From JAXHTY01 sp034189225 (lineage in GTDB: Bacteria; Desulfobacterota; Desulfobacteria; Desulfobacterales; Desulfosudaceae), in the NCBI GenBank assembly GCA_034189225.1, contig JAXHVL010000116.1, positions 1-56,532 on the forward strand: a stretch of DNA of 56,532 bases, in the 5' to 3' direction. The translations under genes were made by a program, and so were the position numbers. This document shows positions 24,124 through 32,439 of the stretch, in pieces; positions within the stretch are counted from its first letter, which is position 1; each line of letters starts with the position of its first letter. Under the pieces are notes generated by a model. That model was not told the origin of the DNA. It did not search any database and saw only the letters and a program-made list of their open reading frames with translations.

Positions 24124-25989
24124 ATGGCCGCATATGACAAGAAATACGACATTATCGTGATCGGCGCCGGCCATGCCGGGTGCGAGGCCGCCCTGGCCGG
24201 CGCCCGCATGGGGTGTTCCGTTCTGGTCATGGCCATTGATCTGGACAAGGTCGCGGCCATGCCGTGCAGCCCTTCCATCGGCGGCATGGCCAAGGGCCAG
24301 TTGGTCAGGGAAATCGACGCCCTGGGCGGGGAGATGGCAAAAATCACGGACCAGAGCGCCATCCAGTACAAGACCCTGAACACAAAAAAAGGTCCGGCCG
24401 TCCACTCCTCCCGCACCCAGAACGACAAGATCCGCTATCACATGGCCATGAAAGCGGTTCTGGAACGGGAACCCCGCATCGACCTCAAGGAGGGGCTGAT
24501 CACCGCGCTGCTCCTTGAAAATGATACGGTAAACGGCATCTCCGACCGCACCGGTTTCAGCTTTTACGCCAACGCCGTGATCATTGCGGCCGGCACCTTT
24601 CTGGGCGGCCGGGTCCATATCGGTGACATATCATATGCGGCCGGCCGGGCCGGTGAATTTGCCGCGACCGAGCTTGCCGATCAGATTCGAAAGCTGGGAT
24701 TTGAAACCGGCCGCTTGAAAACCGGAACCCCCCCGCGCCTGGCCAGGGCCACCATCGACTTTTCAAAATTCCAGCAGCAGGCGGTGGACGAAAACCCCCG
24801 GCCCTTCTCTTTTTCCGGCAGGGGCATCGTACTGCCCCAGATCCCCACCTATATCGGCCACACCCGGCCGGAAAGCATCGCCATTGTCCGGCACAACCTT
24901 TCCCGCTCCGCCCTTTACGGCGGCAGCATCACCGGCACCCCGGCCCGGTACTGCCCTTCTTTTGAAGACAAGGTGGTGCGGTTCCCGGACCGGTCCAACC
25001 ACCATGTGATCCTGGAACAGGAAGGGCTGGACACCGAGGAAATTTACGCCAGCGGGCTGGGCAACAGCCTGCCCATGGAAACCCAGATCGCCTTTGTGCG
25101 ATCCATTGAGGGGCTGGAACAGGCCGAGCTCATGCGGCCGGCCTATGCCATTGAATATGACTACATCAACCCTTTGCAGATACGGCCTACCCTCGAGACC
25201 AAACGCATTGCCGGGCTGTACCTGGCCGGCCAGATCAACGGCACCTCGGGGTACGAAGAAGCCGCGGCCCAGGGCCTGTGGGCCGGCATCAATGCGGCCT
25301 GCAAGCTTCAGGGCCGTCCGCCCTTTGTTCTAACCCGGGCTGACGCCTACATGGGCGTCATGATCGACGATCTGGTCACCCGGGGTACAAGCGAACCCTA
25401 TCGGATGTTCACCTCTCGGGCCGAATACCGGCTCATGCTCCGTGAAGACAACGCCGACCTGCGGCTTTCCGAAAAAGGCCATGAACTGGGCCTCGTGGAC
25501 AAAGAAACCGTGGAACGCCTTCGGGATTATAAAGACAAAATCACCGAGGAAACACGCCGACTTCAAAAAACCGTCCTCAAACCAACAGATACCACCAACG
25601 CCTATCTTGAATCTCGCGGCCAGAAATCCATTTCATCCGGACTGCATCTGGATCAACTGTTAAAACGCGCCGGCATCACCCATGACGATATTGTGGAACT
25701 GGCCCCGCCGGACACGCCCCTGCCCGAACGGGTCCGTCGGCAGGTGGAAATTGGAATCAAATACGAGGGGTACATCGACAAACAGTCTCGTGAAATCGCC
25801 AAGTTCAGGGACCTGGAACACAAGAAGATCCCTCCGGACTTCGACTACGACGCCGTTCACGGCCTTTCCAACGAGCTCAAGGAAAAACTCGCCCGCATCG
25901 CCCCCGCCTCCCTTGGCCAGGCCTCCCGCATCGACGGCATCACCCCGGCCGCCCTCTCCGTCCTCATGGTGGCCCTTCAGTCTTGCTGA
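24124..25989 (+). CDS. mnmG: tRNA U34 carboxymethylaminomethyl synthase subunit MnmG
   Basis: FAD enzyme that, with MnmE, modifies the wobble uridine of several tRNAs. The 621-residue product has the FAD motif IVIGAGHAGCEAALA (about 11-25), MPCSPSIGGMAKGQLVREIDALGG, the conserved cysteine region GTPARYCPSFEDKVVRF, and QINGTSGYEEAAAQG. The ATG at 24124 gives the usual N-terminus. mnmE is not in the window. A solo R1 end lies 15 bases past the stop. Confidence 0.96.
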   Translation: MAAYDKKYDIIVIGAGHAGCEAALAGARMGCSVLVMAIDLDKVAAMPCSPSIGGMAKGQLVREIDALGGEMAKITDQSAIQYKTLNTKKGPAVHSSRTQNDKIRYHMAMKAVLEREPRIDLKEGLITALLLENDTVNGISDRTGFSFYANAVIIAAGTFLGGRVHIGDISYAAGRAGEFAATELADQIRKLGFETGRLKTGTPPRLARATIDFSKFQQQAVDENPRPFSFSGRGIVLPQIPTYIGHTRPESIAIVRHNLSRSALYGGSITGTPARYCPSFEDKVVRFPDRSNHHVILEQEGLDTEEIYASGLGNSLPMETQIAFVRSIEGLEQAELMRPAYAIEYDYINPLQIRPTLETKRIAGLYLAGQINGTSGYEEAAAQGLWAGINAACKLQGRPPFVLTRADAYMGVMIDDLVTRGTSEPYRMFTSRAEYRLMLREDNADLRLSEKGHELGLVDKETVERLRDYKDKITEETRRLQKTVLKPTDTTNAYLESRGQKSISSGLHLDQLLKRAGITHDDIVELAPPDTPLPERVRRQVEIGIKYEGYIDKQSREIAKFRDLEHKKIPPDFDYDAVHGLSNELKEKLARIAPASLGQASRIDGITPAALSVLMVALQSC

Positions 25990-26467
25990 CAACCCATAAA
26001 GGGTGATGGCTTCGTAAAAAGTGACTTCCAAGGAACTCAATTTGACAATTTGTTGTAAACATTTCAACTTTATTCAATTTTTCAGTTTATTGCCAGGTTA
26101 TTCAGTTTGCCGAAACAACTGAACAGCAACACGTGCCCAGCCCCTTGCAGCGCAGCCGAGCAGGGGCGGTTTTTCCGGAAGACGCGGGCAGACTGTCTGA
26201 GCAGACAAGGCTTAACGCTCCTGCACAAAAAGACAGGCGAGTTTCTGCCCGCGCCGAAAAAACCGTTCCTGCGAGGGAAGCCGAAGCTGCGGGGCGCCCT
26301 TTCTTTTGCATACTTTTCTTTGGGCGAGCAAAGAAAAGTATGAAGGAAAAATGGGTCGTTAAGATATTATGGTTGACATGCAATAAGTTAGACCTACCTA
26401 CCTTGGGCACAAATAGCGTTAAAAACCAGGTTTCGCGCAAGTTACTCACTGTAAAAACGGCGCGGGG
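25990..26467 (+). repeat. Gap holding a solo R1 end and repeat R5 copy 1
   Basis: GATGGCTTCGTAAAAAGT at 26005-26022 is a bare R1 terminus. It is followed by GACTTCCAAGGAACT, whose reverse complement also abuts the partial R1 copy at 120-136. R5 copy 1 runs from about 26103 to 26342 and ends in a perfect hairpin, CATACTTTTCTTTG - GGCGAG - CAAAGAAAAGTATG (26309-26342). It is about 85-90% identical, by eye, to the inverted copy at 46986-47232. Open frames through it are artefacts. Confidence 0.75.
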
Positions 26468-28450
26468 TTATCCTTCCTGCATATCCTTGGCCACCGATGT
26501 GACATAGTTTTTAACCCTCCCCATAATCTCTTCGGTGTCTTCCTTTGTCAGCGCGAGAATATCCATGGTGTTGGGGTCCATCCGGTGCATCAGGGCCTGA
26601 AAGTCGGCGCCGAAGCCGGCGGACATGGCGATCCAGTCCGACAGATGCAGAATATAGGCGAGGGGATTGTCCACGGAGGCGGCGGGATCGTGATGATATT
26701 GGATGGCCACGGCCTGAACATCAGGGATATTCCACTGCCGGCACAGGTCATAACTGACCTGTGCATGGTCTACCCCCAGGACATGCCGTTCCACGGCCAG
26801 AAAGGTTTTTTCATGGTTCTCGAGAAAATGGGCGACTGCATCCCTTTTTTCCAGAATAAAGGGATCCAGCATCAGCTTGCCGGCATCATGAATCAGCCCC
26901 GCAAAAAACGCGTCATCCTTGATTTCCGGCATGATCTTCCCGGCGATCATCTCCGCGCTGTTGGCAACTGCCAGAGAATGCCGCCACAACAGGCCCGAAC
27001 TGAAGTCGTAACCAGTGAGCTTTTTCTCCAGCATCTCCGCCGCGCCAGCAACGGTGATGAGTTCCCCCAGTGTCCGGATACCGAGCAGCACCGATGCCTG
27101 ATGAATGGAGGAGACCTGCCCCTGCATGCCGTAGTACGCAGAGTTTGCCATTTTCAACACCCGGGATGCGATGGCCTGATCCATTTCCAGGATCTCGCTG
27201 ATATTCCGGAAATTGGAATCGGGATCGGCAAATACCTGCCTGGCCTTATACACCACCTGGGGCATGGGTGGCAGATAGGCCGTGTTTTGCAGAATTTTTT
27301 TCCGGAGTTGGTCAGCGGCCGCCGGATCAGCAGGGCCTTCATCAATAAAGGTATAGTCCGCGGCAGCAGATAGCTCAGTAGGGGGCCTTTGAATTGACGA
27401 GACATTGGAACCTGCCGTCGCCGGCGACGGCGAGGCCGTTTCCGGCGGCAACGGCGGCGAATCGTTTAGTTGCCCTGAAGCGGACGGTTTCTTTCGATCG
27501 ATTGTTATACGGTTGCGGCAGGACGGACAGGCGACAATCACGCGCTCTTTGTCCGGAAGCCGGTCTTCCGCGATGGTGTATCCCTTTCCGCAACCCCCGC
27601 AGCTGACTTTTATTCTTTTGGGCTTTTCCGCAATCCGGTCCGTTGCCGTGGCTACCTGTTGTACATCGTCACCGGCCGCCTCGTCATCTTTTTCGGGGCT
27701 CCGTTCTTCAAAAATACGTTCCAACAAGCCGTTCAGGGCCGCGATCAGCTGGTGAAACTCCCGGTTCCGTCCGACGACAGATGCATCAATGGAAGTGCCC
27801 GACTGATAATGATTGACCCCCTTGATGAGATTTCTGACGGGTGTGACGATGCCCGCACCGATGCCCCAGGTCCCCAGCAGCGTAAGCAACAAGATACCGA
27901 CCAGTCCGTAACCTCCCAGCATCAGATGTTCCCGACGCTGCACAGCATAAAAAACGCCAAGATCAAAGGCCGTGCTCACCGAGGCCAATACTTTCCCATT
28001 CTCCCCCAGGATAGGGATGGAAATAATCATGTGGCTCTTACGGGGCCGGAACACTCCCCAGGCAGTACCGTAAAAATCCGTGGTTTGCGTGCTGTTTTGA
28101 ACGCTCCGGGCGGCATACGACGTCATTCCGGATTGCATATCGCTGTCAGCACCGCTGGCATAAAGAATTCGATGCCGGTCATCCACAATGGTGGCGGCAT
28201 CCACCTCCGATGCGTTGAAAACATCCGTCAGGGTCTCTGCCCCCTCTGGTGCCAGGGTCAACCGTTTGCTCTCCATGTATTCCAGATTTCGCGCCACTGC
28301 CAAGGACAATAACCGGCTTTCCGAGTGTTTGGTATCGATAAACCGGTTCTGCTCCCGGGTAACGGTAAAAATATTGATAAAAACAAATCCGGCTGCAAGC
28401 AGTATCGCCAACTTGATGGCGATCATGGTTTGAAGGTGTATGGGTTTCAT
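26468..28450 (-). CDS. Membrane sensor with zinc ribbon and HDOD domain
   Basis: A 660-residue signalling protein. There is a first membrane segment at about 9-29, a periplasmic sensor part to about 175, a second membrane segment (GLVGILLLTLLGTWGIGAGIV) and a HAMP-like stretch. A MJ0042-type zinc ribbon at about 285-320 has CGGCGKGY...CPSCRNRI. A Pro/Ser-rich linker leads to a C-terminal HDOD domain (LPPMPQVVYKARQV, VSSIHQASVLLGIRTLGEL, GLIHDAGKLMLDPF). HDOD proteins often affect motility and cyclic-di-GMP networks. The ATG at 28450 immediately precedes the membrane segment. Target unknown. Confidence 0.85.
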   Translation of the reverse strand: MKPIHLQTMIAIKLAILLAAGFVFINIFTVTREQNRFIDTKHSESRLLSLAVARNLEYMESKRLTLAPEGAETLTDVFNASEVDAATIVDDRHRILYASGADSDMQSGMTSYAARSVQNSTQTTDFYGTAWGVFRPRKSHMIISIPILGENGKVLASVSTAFDLGVFYAVQRREHLMLGGYGLVGILLLTLLGTWGIGAGIVTPVRNLIKGVNHYQSGTSIDASVVGRNREFHQLIAALNGLLERIFEERSPEKDDEAAGDDVQQVATATDRIAEKPKRIKVSCGGCGKGYTIAEDRLPDKERVIVACPSCRNRITIDRKKPSASGQLNDSPPLPPETASPSPATAGSNVSSIQRPPTELSAAADYTFIDEGPADPAAADQLRKKILQNTAYLPPMPQVVYKARQVFADPDSNFRNISEILEMDQAIASRVLKMANSAYYGMQGQVSSIHQASVLLGIRTLGELITVAGAAEMLEKKLTGYDFSSGLLWRHSLAVANSAEMIAGKIMPEIKDDAFFAGLIHDAGKLMLDPFILEKRDAVAHFLENHEKTFLAVERHVLGVDHAQVSYDLCRQWNIPDVQAVAIQYHHDPAASVDNPLAYILHLSDWIAMSAGFGADFQALMHRMDPNTMDILALTKEDTEEIMGRVKNYVTSVAKDMQEG

Positions 28451-28534
28451 GATATTCCCGTATTGTCGGTTATTGCCGGGCGGGGCTATGGATTGGGCGA
28501 ACGGCACCGATCGATTTGTAAATAATTGTGTTTA

Positions 28535-28543
28535 TTATACCAA
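28535..28543 (-). promoter_or_regulatory. Extended -10 element upstream of the HDOD gene
   Basis: On the minus strand TGGTATAAT matches the extended -10 pattern TGnTATAAT, about 85 bases before the gene start. No good -35 box is visible, as is common for extended -10 promoters. Confidence 0.4.
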
Positions 28544-28561
28544 AAAATATCATTTTCCGCT

Positions 28562-28757
28562 GCATACTTTTCTTTGACGGCTTCGTAAAAAGTCCAATAT
28601 CTGTGTTGCGCTGCATCCCTCGTCACTGAGGCGTACGCCAAGTACGCCTCAGTCCTCGGGAGTGATAGGGCTGCGCCGTATCTTGAACTTTTTACTTTGC
28701 CGTCCCAAAATTGACTTTTAAGAGACCATCTTCTTTGGGCGAGCAAAGAAAAGTATG
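28562..28757. repeat. R5 terminal hairpin (copy 3) split by R1-2
   Basis: GCATACTTTTCTTT (28562-28575) and TTCTTTGGGCGAGCAAAG onward to 28757 are the two parts of an R5 hairpin interrupted by R1-2. Removing R1-2 and one TTCTTT rebuilds the hairpin of 26309-26342 exactly. The rest of R5 is absent here. Confidence 0.85.
28576..28730 (-). mobile_element. R1-2: 155-bp MITE-like element nested in an R5 hairpin
   Basis: Plus-strand left end GACGGCTTCGTAAAAAGTC; right end (reverse complement) GATGGTCTCTTAAAAGTC. TTCTTT is duplicated at 28570-28575 and 28731-28736. It lies opposite in orientation to R1-1. Its centre is a perfect 12-bp stem (ACTGAGGCGTAC / GTACGCCTCAGT, 28625-28653, 5-base loop) where R1-1 has a weaker, differently paired stem. 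No coding capacity. Confidence 0.88.
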
Positions 28758-28785
28758 ACCGACTTAATTTTTTCCTGATTTTTTC

Positions 28786-28813
28786 TTGACAGATCCCAAA
28801 AAACGAATAAAAT
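28786..28813 (+). promoter_or_regulatory. Promoter of rplM-rpsI
   Basis: TTGACA (28786-28791) and TAAAAT (28808-28813), 16-base spacing, 28 bases downstream of the nested repeat and about 35 before the rplM start. Confidence 0.65.
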
Positions 28814-28847
28814 GATAAGATTAATTTACAAACAGGAGTTGATGATC

Positions 28848-29285
28848 GTGAAGAAATATACTTACAGCGCCAAGAACAGTGACAACGAGAACAGATGGTA
28901 CGTGGTGGACGCCGACGGCGCAGTGCTGGGCAGAATGGCCACCGAAATCGCCAGACGACTTCGGGGTAAGCACAACCCGATTTTTACCCCCCATGTGGAT
29001 ACCGGCGATGCCATTGTGGTAATCAATGCGGAAAAGGTTCGGTTGACCGGGAAAAAGTGGGACGATAAACTTTACCACCGCCACAGCGGCTACATCGGCG
29101 GCCTTAAATCGGTCAACGCCAAGACCCTCCGCGAGAAAAAGCCCGAAGAACTGGTCCGCAATGCCGTGCGCGGCATGTTGCCCAAAAACAGACTGGGCCG
29201 GGCACTTCTCAAGAAACTGAAGATTTATGCCGGGCCCGAGCATCCGCACACCGCCCAGCAGCCGGAACCGCTTGCGATTAAATAA
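28848..29285 (+). CDS. rplM: 50S ribosomal protein L13
   Basis: Early-assembly large-subunit protein. The 145-residue product has RWYVVDADGAVLGRMATEIARRLRGK, VVINAEKVRLTGKKW and RNAVRGMLPKNRLGR. AGGAG at 28834-28838 is nine bases from the GTG at 28848 but only three from an ATG at 28842, so the GTG is preferred; the difference is two residues. rpsI follows, as in almost all bacteria. Confidence 0.95.
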   Translation: MKKYTYSAKNSDNENRWYVVDADGAVLGRMATEIARRLRGKHNPIFTPHVDTGDAIVVINAEKVRLTGKKWDDKLYHRHSGYIGGLKSVNAKTLREKKPEELVRNAVRGMLPKNRLGRALLKKLKIYAGPEHPHTAQQPEPLAIK

Positions 29286-29308
29286 CCAGAAGACGGATAG
29301 AGGAACCA

Positions 29309-29701
29309 ATGGAAGAAAACACTTTTTACGCCACCGGCAAACGCAAATCCGCCATCGCCCGTACATGGATTCAACCGGGCAGCGGCAAGATAACCGTAAA
29401 CGGAAAAGACGCGGACGAACATTTCACCACCAATGCCGCCCGGCTCATTCTCCGGGAACCCCTGAACCTTACAGAAAATACGGATACCTGCGATATTAAA
29501 ATCACCGTAAAGGGCGGCGGCATCACCGGTCAGGCCGGTGCGGCGCGGCACGGCATCAGCCGGGCACTGATTCTGATGAACCCCGATCTTCGTCAGGCCC
29601 TGAAAACCAAAGGAATGCTGACACGCGATGCCCGTGTTAAAGAACGGAAAAAATACGGCCAGCGCGGTGCGCGGGCACATTACCAGTTCTCCAAACGGTA
29701 A
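29309..29701 (+). CDS. rpsI: 30S ribosomal protein S9
   Basis: A 130-residue small-subunit protein whose C-terminal tail reaches the P-site tRNA. It has FYATGKRKSAIARTWI at the N-terminus, VKGGGITGQAGAARHGISRAL in the middle, and the universal tail YGQRGARAHYQFSKR. It ends the rplM-rpsI operon before a terminator hairpin at 29731. Confidence 0.96.
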   Translation: MEENTFYATGKRKSAIARTWIQPGSGKITVNGKDADEHFTTNAARLILREPLNLTENTDTCDIKITVKGGGITGQAGAARHGISRALILMNPDLRQALKTKGMLTRDARVKERKKYGQRGARAHYQFSKR

Positions 29702-29730
29702 ACAACAGGTTTATACAAATGCGACACCCG

Positions 29731-29766
29731 AAAGCGGATGGTGCAAATCATCCGCTTTTGTATTGT
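29731..29766 (+). terminator. Rho-independent terminator of rplM-rpsI
   Basis: AAAGCGGATG - GTGCAAAT - CATCCGCTTT followed by TTGTATTGTTTT. A ten-pair stem and a T-rich tail, 30 bases after the rpsI stop. The DUF1566 gene starts just downstream. Confidence 0.8.
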
Positions 29767-29774
29767 TTTACCCC

Positions 29775-30689
29775 ATGAATCAACACACACCCAACCGCTT
29801 TATAAAACAGTCCGATGGAATCCTTGATACGCACACGGGCCTGGTGTGGACGGCTGATGCCGCCATATCCGAGTTTCCTTTGACATGGGCCGAGGCCCTG
29901 GATTTTGTGCAGGACCTGAACCGGGACGCATATCTCGGTCATGGCGACTGGAAACTGTCCAACCGCCGAGAGCTGTTCAGCCTGATGAGCCATAAATGCA
30001 TCAACCCCAGCCTGCCGGCCGGCCATCCGTTCACCCGGGTGTTTACCGGTTACTACTGGACATCCACCACATGCGTAAGGCTGCCGGACCAGGCATGGTA
30101 CATCCACCTGGGCGGCGCCAAGGTTTATAAAGGCATGAAACACCAGTCCTATATGGTGTGGCCCGTCCGGCCGTCCGGCCCTGCGAAACCCGCACTGCTG
30201 CAAACCGGACAGACGCACTGCTATGATGCCGCTGGCAACCATATTGATTGCACGGGAACGGGACAGGATGCCGCGTATCAGGTAGGCCTGGCTGCGGATT
30301 TACGCAGATTTTCAGATCAGGGGGAAGTGGTCTGCGACAGTGCGACCGGCCTGACCTGGCTGAAAACGGCCAACCCGGCGCAAGAGATGGTTGACTGGAA
30401 GACCGCATTTGACTGGATCCGGGAAATGAACCGGCAGCATGCCCATGGTTATAACGACTGGCGATTGCCGGAAATCAATGAACTGGAAAGCCTTACCCAT
30501 ATGGGCACGCATTCCCCTGCCCTGCCGCCGGACCACCCTTTTACCCACGTTCAGGATTTTTACTGGTCAGCCACCCGAAGCATGTACGATACCCGTTACG
30601 CCTGGGTGCTGTATGCCAGGGACGGTTATATCGGTGTGGGCCATACCCCCCAGGCTGAATGCTACATCTGGCCGGTGCGGGGGGTATGA
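29775..30689 (+). CDS. DUF1566 (Lcl C-terminal-like) protein, two tandem domains
   Basis: The 304-residue product has two copies of the DUF1566 fold. The first has GLVWT...TWAEALDFVQDLN...WKLSNRRELFSL...YYWTSTT; the second has GLTWLKTANP...WIREMN...WRLPEINELESL...FYWSATR. Each closes with W-P-V-R. The fold is related to sulfatase-modifying and C-type-lectin-like modules and is often extracellular, but no signal peptide is visible. The ATG at 29775 is preferred because the 49 upstream in-frame codons overlap rpsI and its terminator; the terminator overlap leaves the true promoter unclear. Confidence 0.75.
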   Translation: MNQHTPNRFIKQSDGILDTHTGLVWTADAAISEFPLTWAEALDFVQDLNRDAYLGHGDWKLSNRRELFSLMSHKCINPSLPAGHPFTRVFTGYYWTSTTCVRLPDQAWYIHLGGAKVYKGMKHQSYMVWPVRPSGPAKPALLQTGQTHCYDAAGNHIDCTGTGQDAAYQVGLAADLRRFSDQGEVVCDSATGLTWLKTANPAQEMVDWKTAFDWIREMNRQHAHGYNDWRLPEINELESLTHMGTHSPALPPDHPFTHVQDFYWSATRSMYDTRYAWVLYARDGYIGVGHTPQAECYIWPVRGV

Positions 30690-30716
30690 ACAAACACATT
30701 TACCACAGCAGGCTGA

Positions 30717-30953
30717 ACTATACTGGCTCGCTATCCGGGAGATCCGCTGATCCGGGTATGGCAGCGGATTTTTGCCGGCCTTTTCAAGGACCGCGCCGAG
30801 ATGCCCGAAGGCATGGTCCGCCATGTGCGGTATCCTTCGGACATATTGCTGCTCCAATGGCTGGAGTACGCCAAGTACCACATGGAAGATCCGGCCGTGT
30901 TTTACAACCAGGAATATCTCTGGGTCCGGGCCACGGAAAAATACTACAACTAG
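30717..30953 (+). pseudogene. C-terminal remnant of a UPF0182 membrane protein
   Basis: A 78-codon frame with no start codon, preceded by TGA, reads L-A-R-Y-P-G-D-P-L-I-R-V-W-Q-R-I-F, then PEGMVRHVRYPSDILLLQ, YHMEDPAVFYNQEYLW and ends K-Y-Y-N. These are landmarks of the C-terminal region of UPF0182 (COG1615), a family of about 900 residues. Everything upstream is missing. Its stop TAG is the first TAG of repeat R4 copy 1 (CTAGTGTCATG), so the true C-terminus was probably cut by the repeat. Confidence 0.75.
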
Positions 30954-31055
30954 TGTCATGTCAATTGTCAAATGTTAATAAAATTCGGGTGGAAGGCTAA
31001 AGCCTTCCAGGTTCCATGTGGCATAAATAACACTTCTCTGTTGACATGATACTAG
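30950..31055 (+). mobile_element. R4 copy 1: 106-bp inverted-repeat element
   Basis: Begins CTAGTGTCATGTCAA and ends TTGACATGATACTAG, near-perfect terminal inverted repeats (one mismatch in 15). A central hairpin GGAAGGCTAAAGCCTTCC is shared with copy 2 at 18813-18931. No clear target duplication. It separates the UPF0182 remnant from the convergent cytochrome operon. Confidence 0.7.
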
Positions 31056-31105
31056 TTATTATTGAAAACCATTTTCAATCGATAAAAAATATCGTATAGG
31101 CAGAA

Positions 31106-31714
31106 TTAATCGTTTTGCGCGATGCCATAGAACCGGTAAATCGTATGACAACCCCAGCATTCCTTTATTGTCTCTTCCGGGGAGTCTTCCATGTCCCTCT
31201 TTTTTAATTCCTTCAGGAATGCCTCTTTCTCATGGGATGTCGGCACGGCATGGCAACGATGGCAATCCCTGTTATCCGATGACGGATGCCGGAAACCGTC
31301 GATCTCCCAGGTGGTAATTTCATGACAGGCTCTGCAGTCCCGGCCGAATTTGCCATTATGCGCGTCAAAATGGCACTGGGTACAGGCAAGCTCACCATTA
31401 AACAATGTATGATCCACTTTCGATATAGTGCCCGCGTACCCCTTGTGTTCACTGTGGCAATCCAGGCAATGCGCATGGGCCTGATGAAATTGAAGTTGCG
31501 GCTTCAAGGTGCCATTTCCCCTGAAAGAATGGCACTGCAGGCACATTTGATCCGTAACCCCGCGCCAAGGGAGATGGCAGGTTTCACAATCCCTGATGGA
31601 TTCATGTGCCCAACTCAGCACCCCCGGCTCAGCAGCCTTATCATATGCGAAAAGCCACACCGAAATGCCGATAATCATAAGGGTCGTCACAATATGTAAA
31701 ACCGTTTTTTTCAT
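31106..31714 (-). CDS. Membrane-anchored seven-heme cytochrome c
   Basis: A 202-residue product with a signal/anchor segment (about 5-24) and seven CxxCH heme-binding motifs: CETCH (43-47), CLQCH, CLDCH, CTQCH, CRACH, CHRCH and CWGCH. Extra histidines near each (for example FHQAHAH, HSEH, HFDAH) can serve as distal ligands. It would sit on the periplasmic face. Its start overlaps the cytochrome b gene by four bases, so the two are likely one complex. It ends the 12-gene operon. Exact multiheme family not identified. Confidence 0.88.
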   Translation of the reverse strand: MKKTVLHIVTTLMIIGISVWLFAYDKAAEPGVLSWAHESIRDCETCHLPWRGVTDQMCLQCHSFRGNGTLKPQLQFHQAHAHCLDCHSEHKGYAGTISKVDHTLFNGELACTQCHFDAHNGKFGRDCRACHEITTWEIDGFRHPSSDNRDCHRCHAVPTSHEKEAFLKELKKRDMEDSPEETIKECWGCHTIYRFYGIAQND

Positions 31715-32433
31715 CCTAACCAGCTGAGTCCGTAATAAAGCGTGGTCAACACATGAACCATGATCATGGCGAACAGGAAAAAAGAAATAAGGAAATGAAT
31801 TCGAATCCAGCGTGAAAAAACATTTTTCAAGCGGTCAAAAACTCTCATGGCATATTCTTTTTCCGCCAGCGCTTCGATTTCATTAAGCCAGGCATTGCAA
31901 TCTTCATGTATGTCATAGTCCGGCCATTGGTTCGGGGGGTCCTCCGGCAAACCTGCTTCTTCCATAGCAATCGTCCCATCAGGTAAGCAGGCGGCCGTAA
32001 TTCCCCGTTTCCGGTTGTCAATCCTGGCCTTCAGGAGCTTACGATCCCTTCTTTGTTCCCTTAGCGAACGATTTACATGTTTATAGAGATATCTTCCCAC
32101 TACGCCGCTTAATACCACCAGAACAAGCGATAAAAAAACCAGTATGCCGATAAGACTTGAAAATTTATGGGCGGAATGGATAACCACCAGGGAAGCACCG
32201 ATCAGGCCATACGCGATATGGCTGTTAAGCGGATTCTGCCTGCCCTTTTTCTTTAAAACGCGCTTACGGAACGGATAAATCAAGGTCATCAGAATGAATA
32301 GACTTCCAACAATGCCAAAGGTATGGCCCAAGGCACTGCCGGCAAAGCTCGGATTTTGATGAACCAGCCCCCCCGCCACCAGAAATACAAAAAAAACAGC
32401 AAGGTAGGCATTAATATTTTTTTCAGTCCACAT
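31711..32433 (-). CDS. Membrane cytochrome b / ferric-reductase-like protein
   Basis: The 240-residue product has about five membrane segments with heme-ligand-type histidines: NSHIAYGLIGASLVVIHSAH (about 71-90) and IHFLISFFLFAMIMVHVL near the C-terminus. An acidic cytoplasmic loop of about 60 residues sits between. It probably carries two hemes b and passes electrons across the membrane to the cytochrome c encoded next. It lies six bases after the ferredoxin gene. The family assignment is by pattern. Confidence 0.75.
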   Translation of the reverse strand: MWTEKNINAYLAVFFVFLVAGGLVHQNPSFAGSALGHTFGIVGSLFILMTLIYPFRKRVLKKKGRQNPLNSHIAYGLIGASLVVIHSAHKFSSLIGILVFLSLVLVVLSGVVGRYLYKHVNRSLREQRRDRKLLKARIDNRKRGITAACLPDGTIAMEEAGLPEDPPNQWPDYDIHEDCNAWLNEIEALAEKEYAMRVFDRLKNVFSRWIRIHFLISFFLFAMIMVHVLTTLYYGLSWLG

Positions 32434-32439
32434 ATCCGG

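Noticed and set aside
26133..26507. Open frame through R5 copy 1
   Set aside because: Entirely repeat-derived. The corresponding frame at 46854-47201 diverges in reading and ends, as expected for non-coding repeats.
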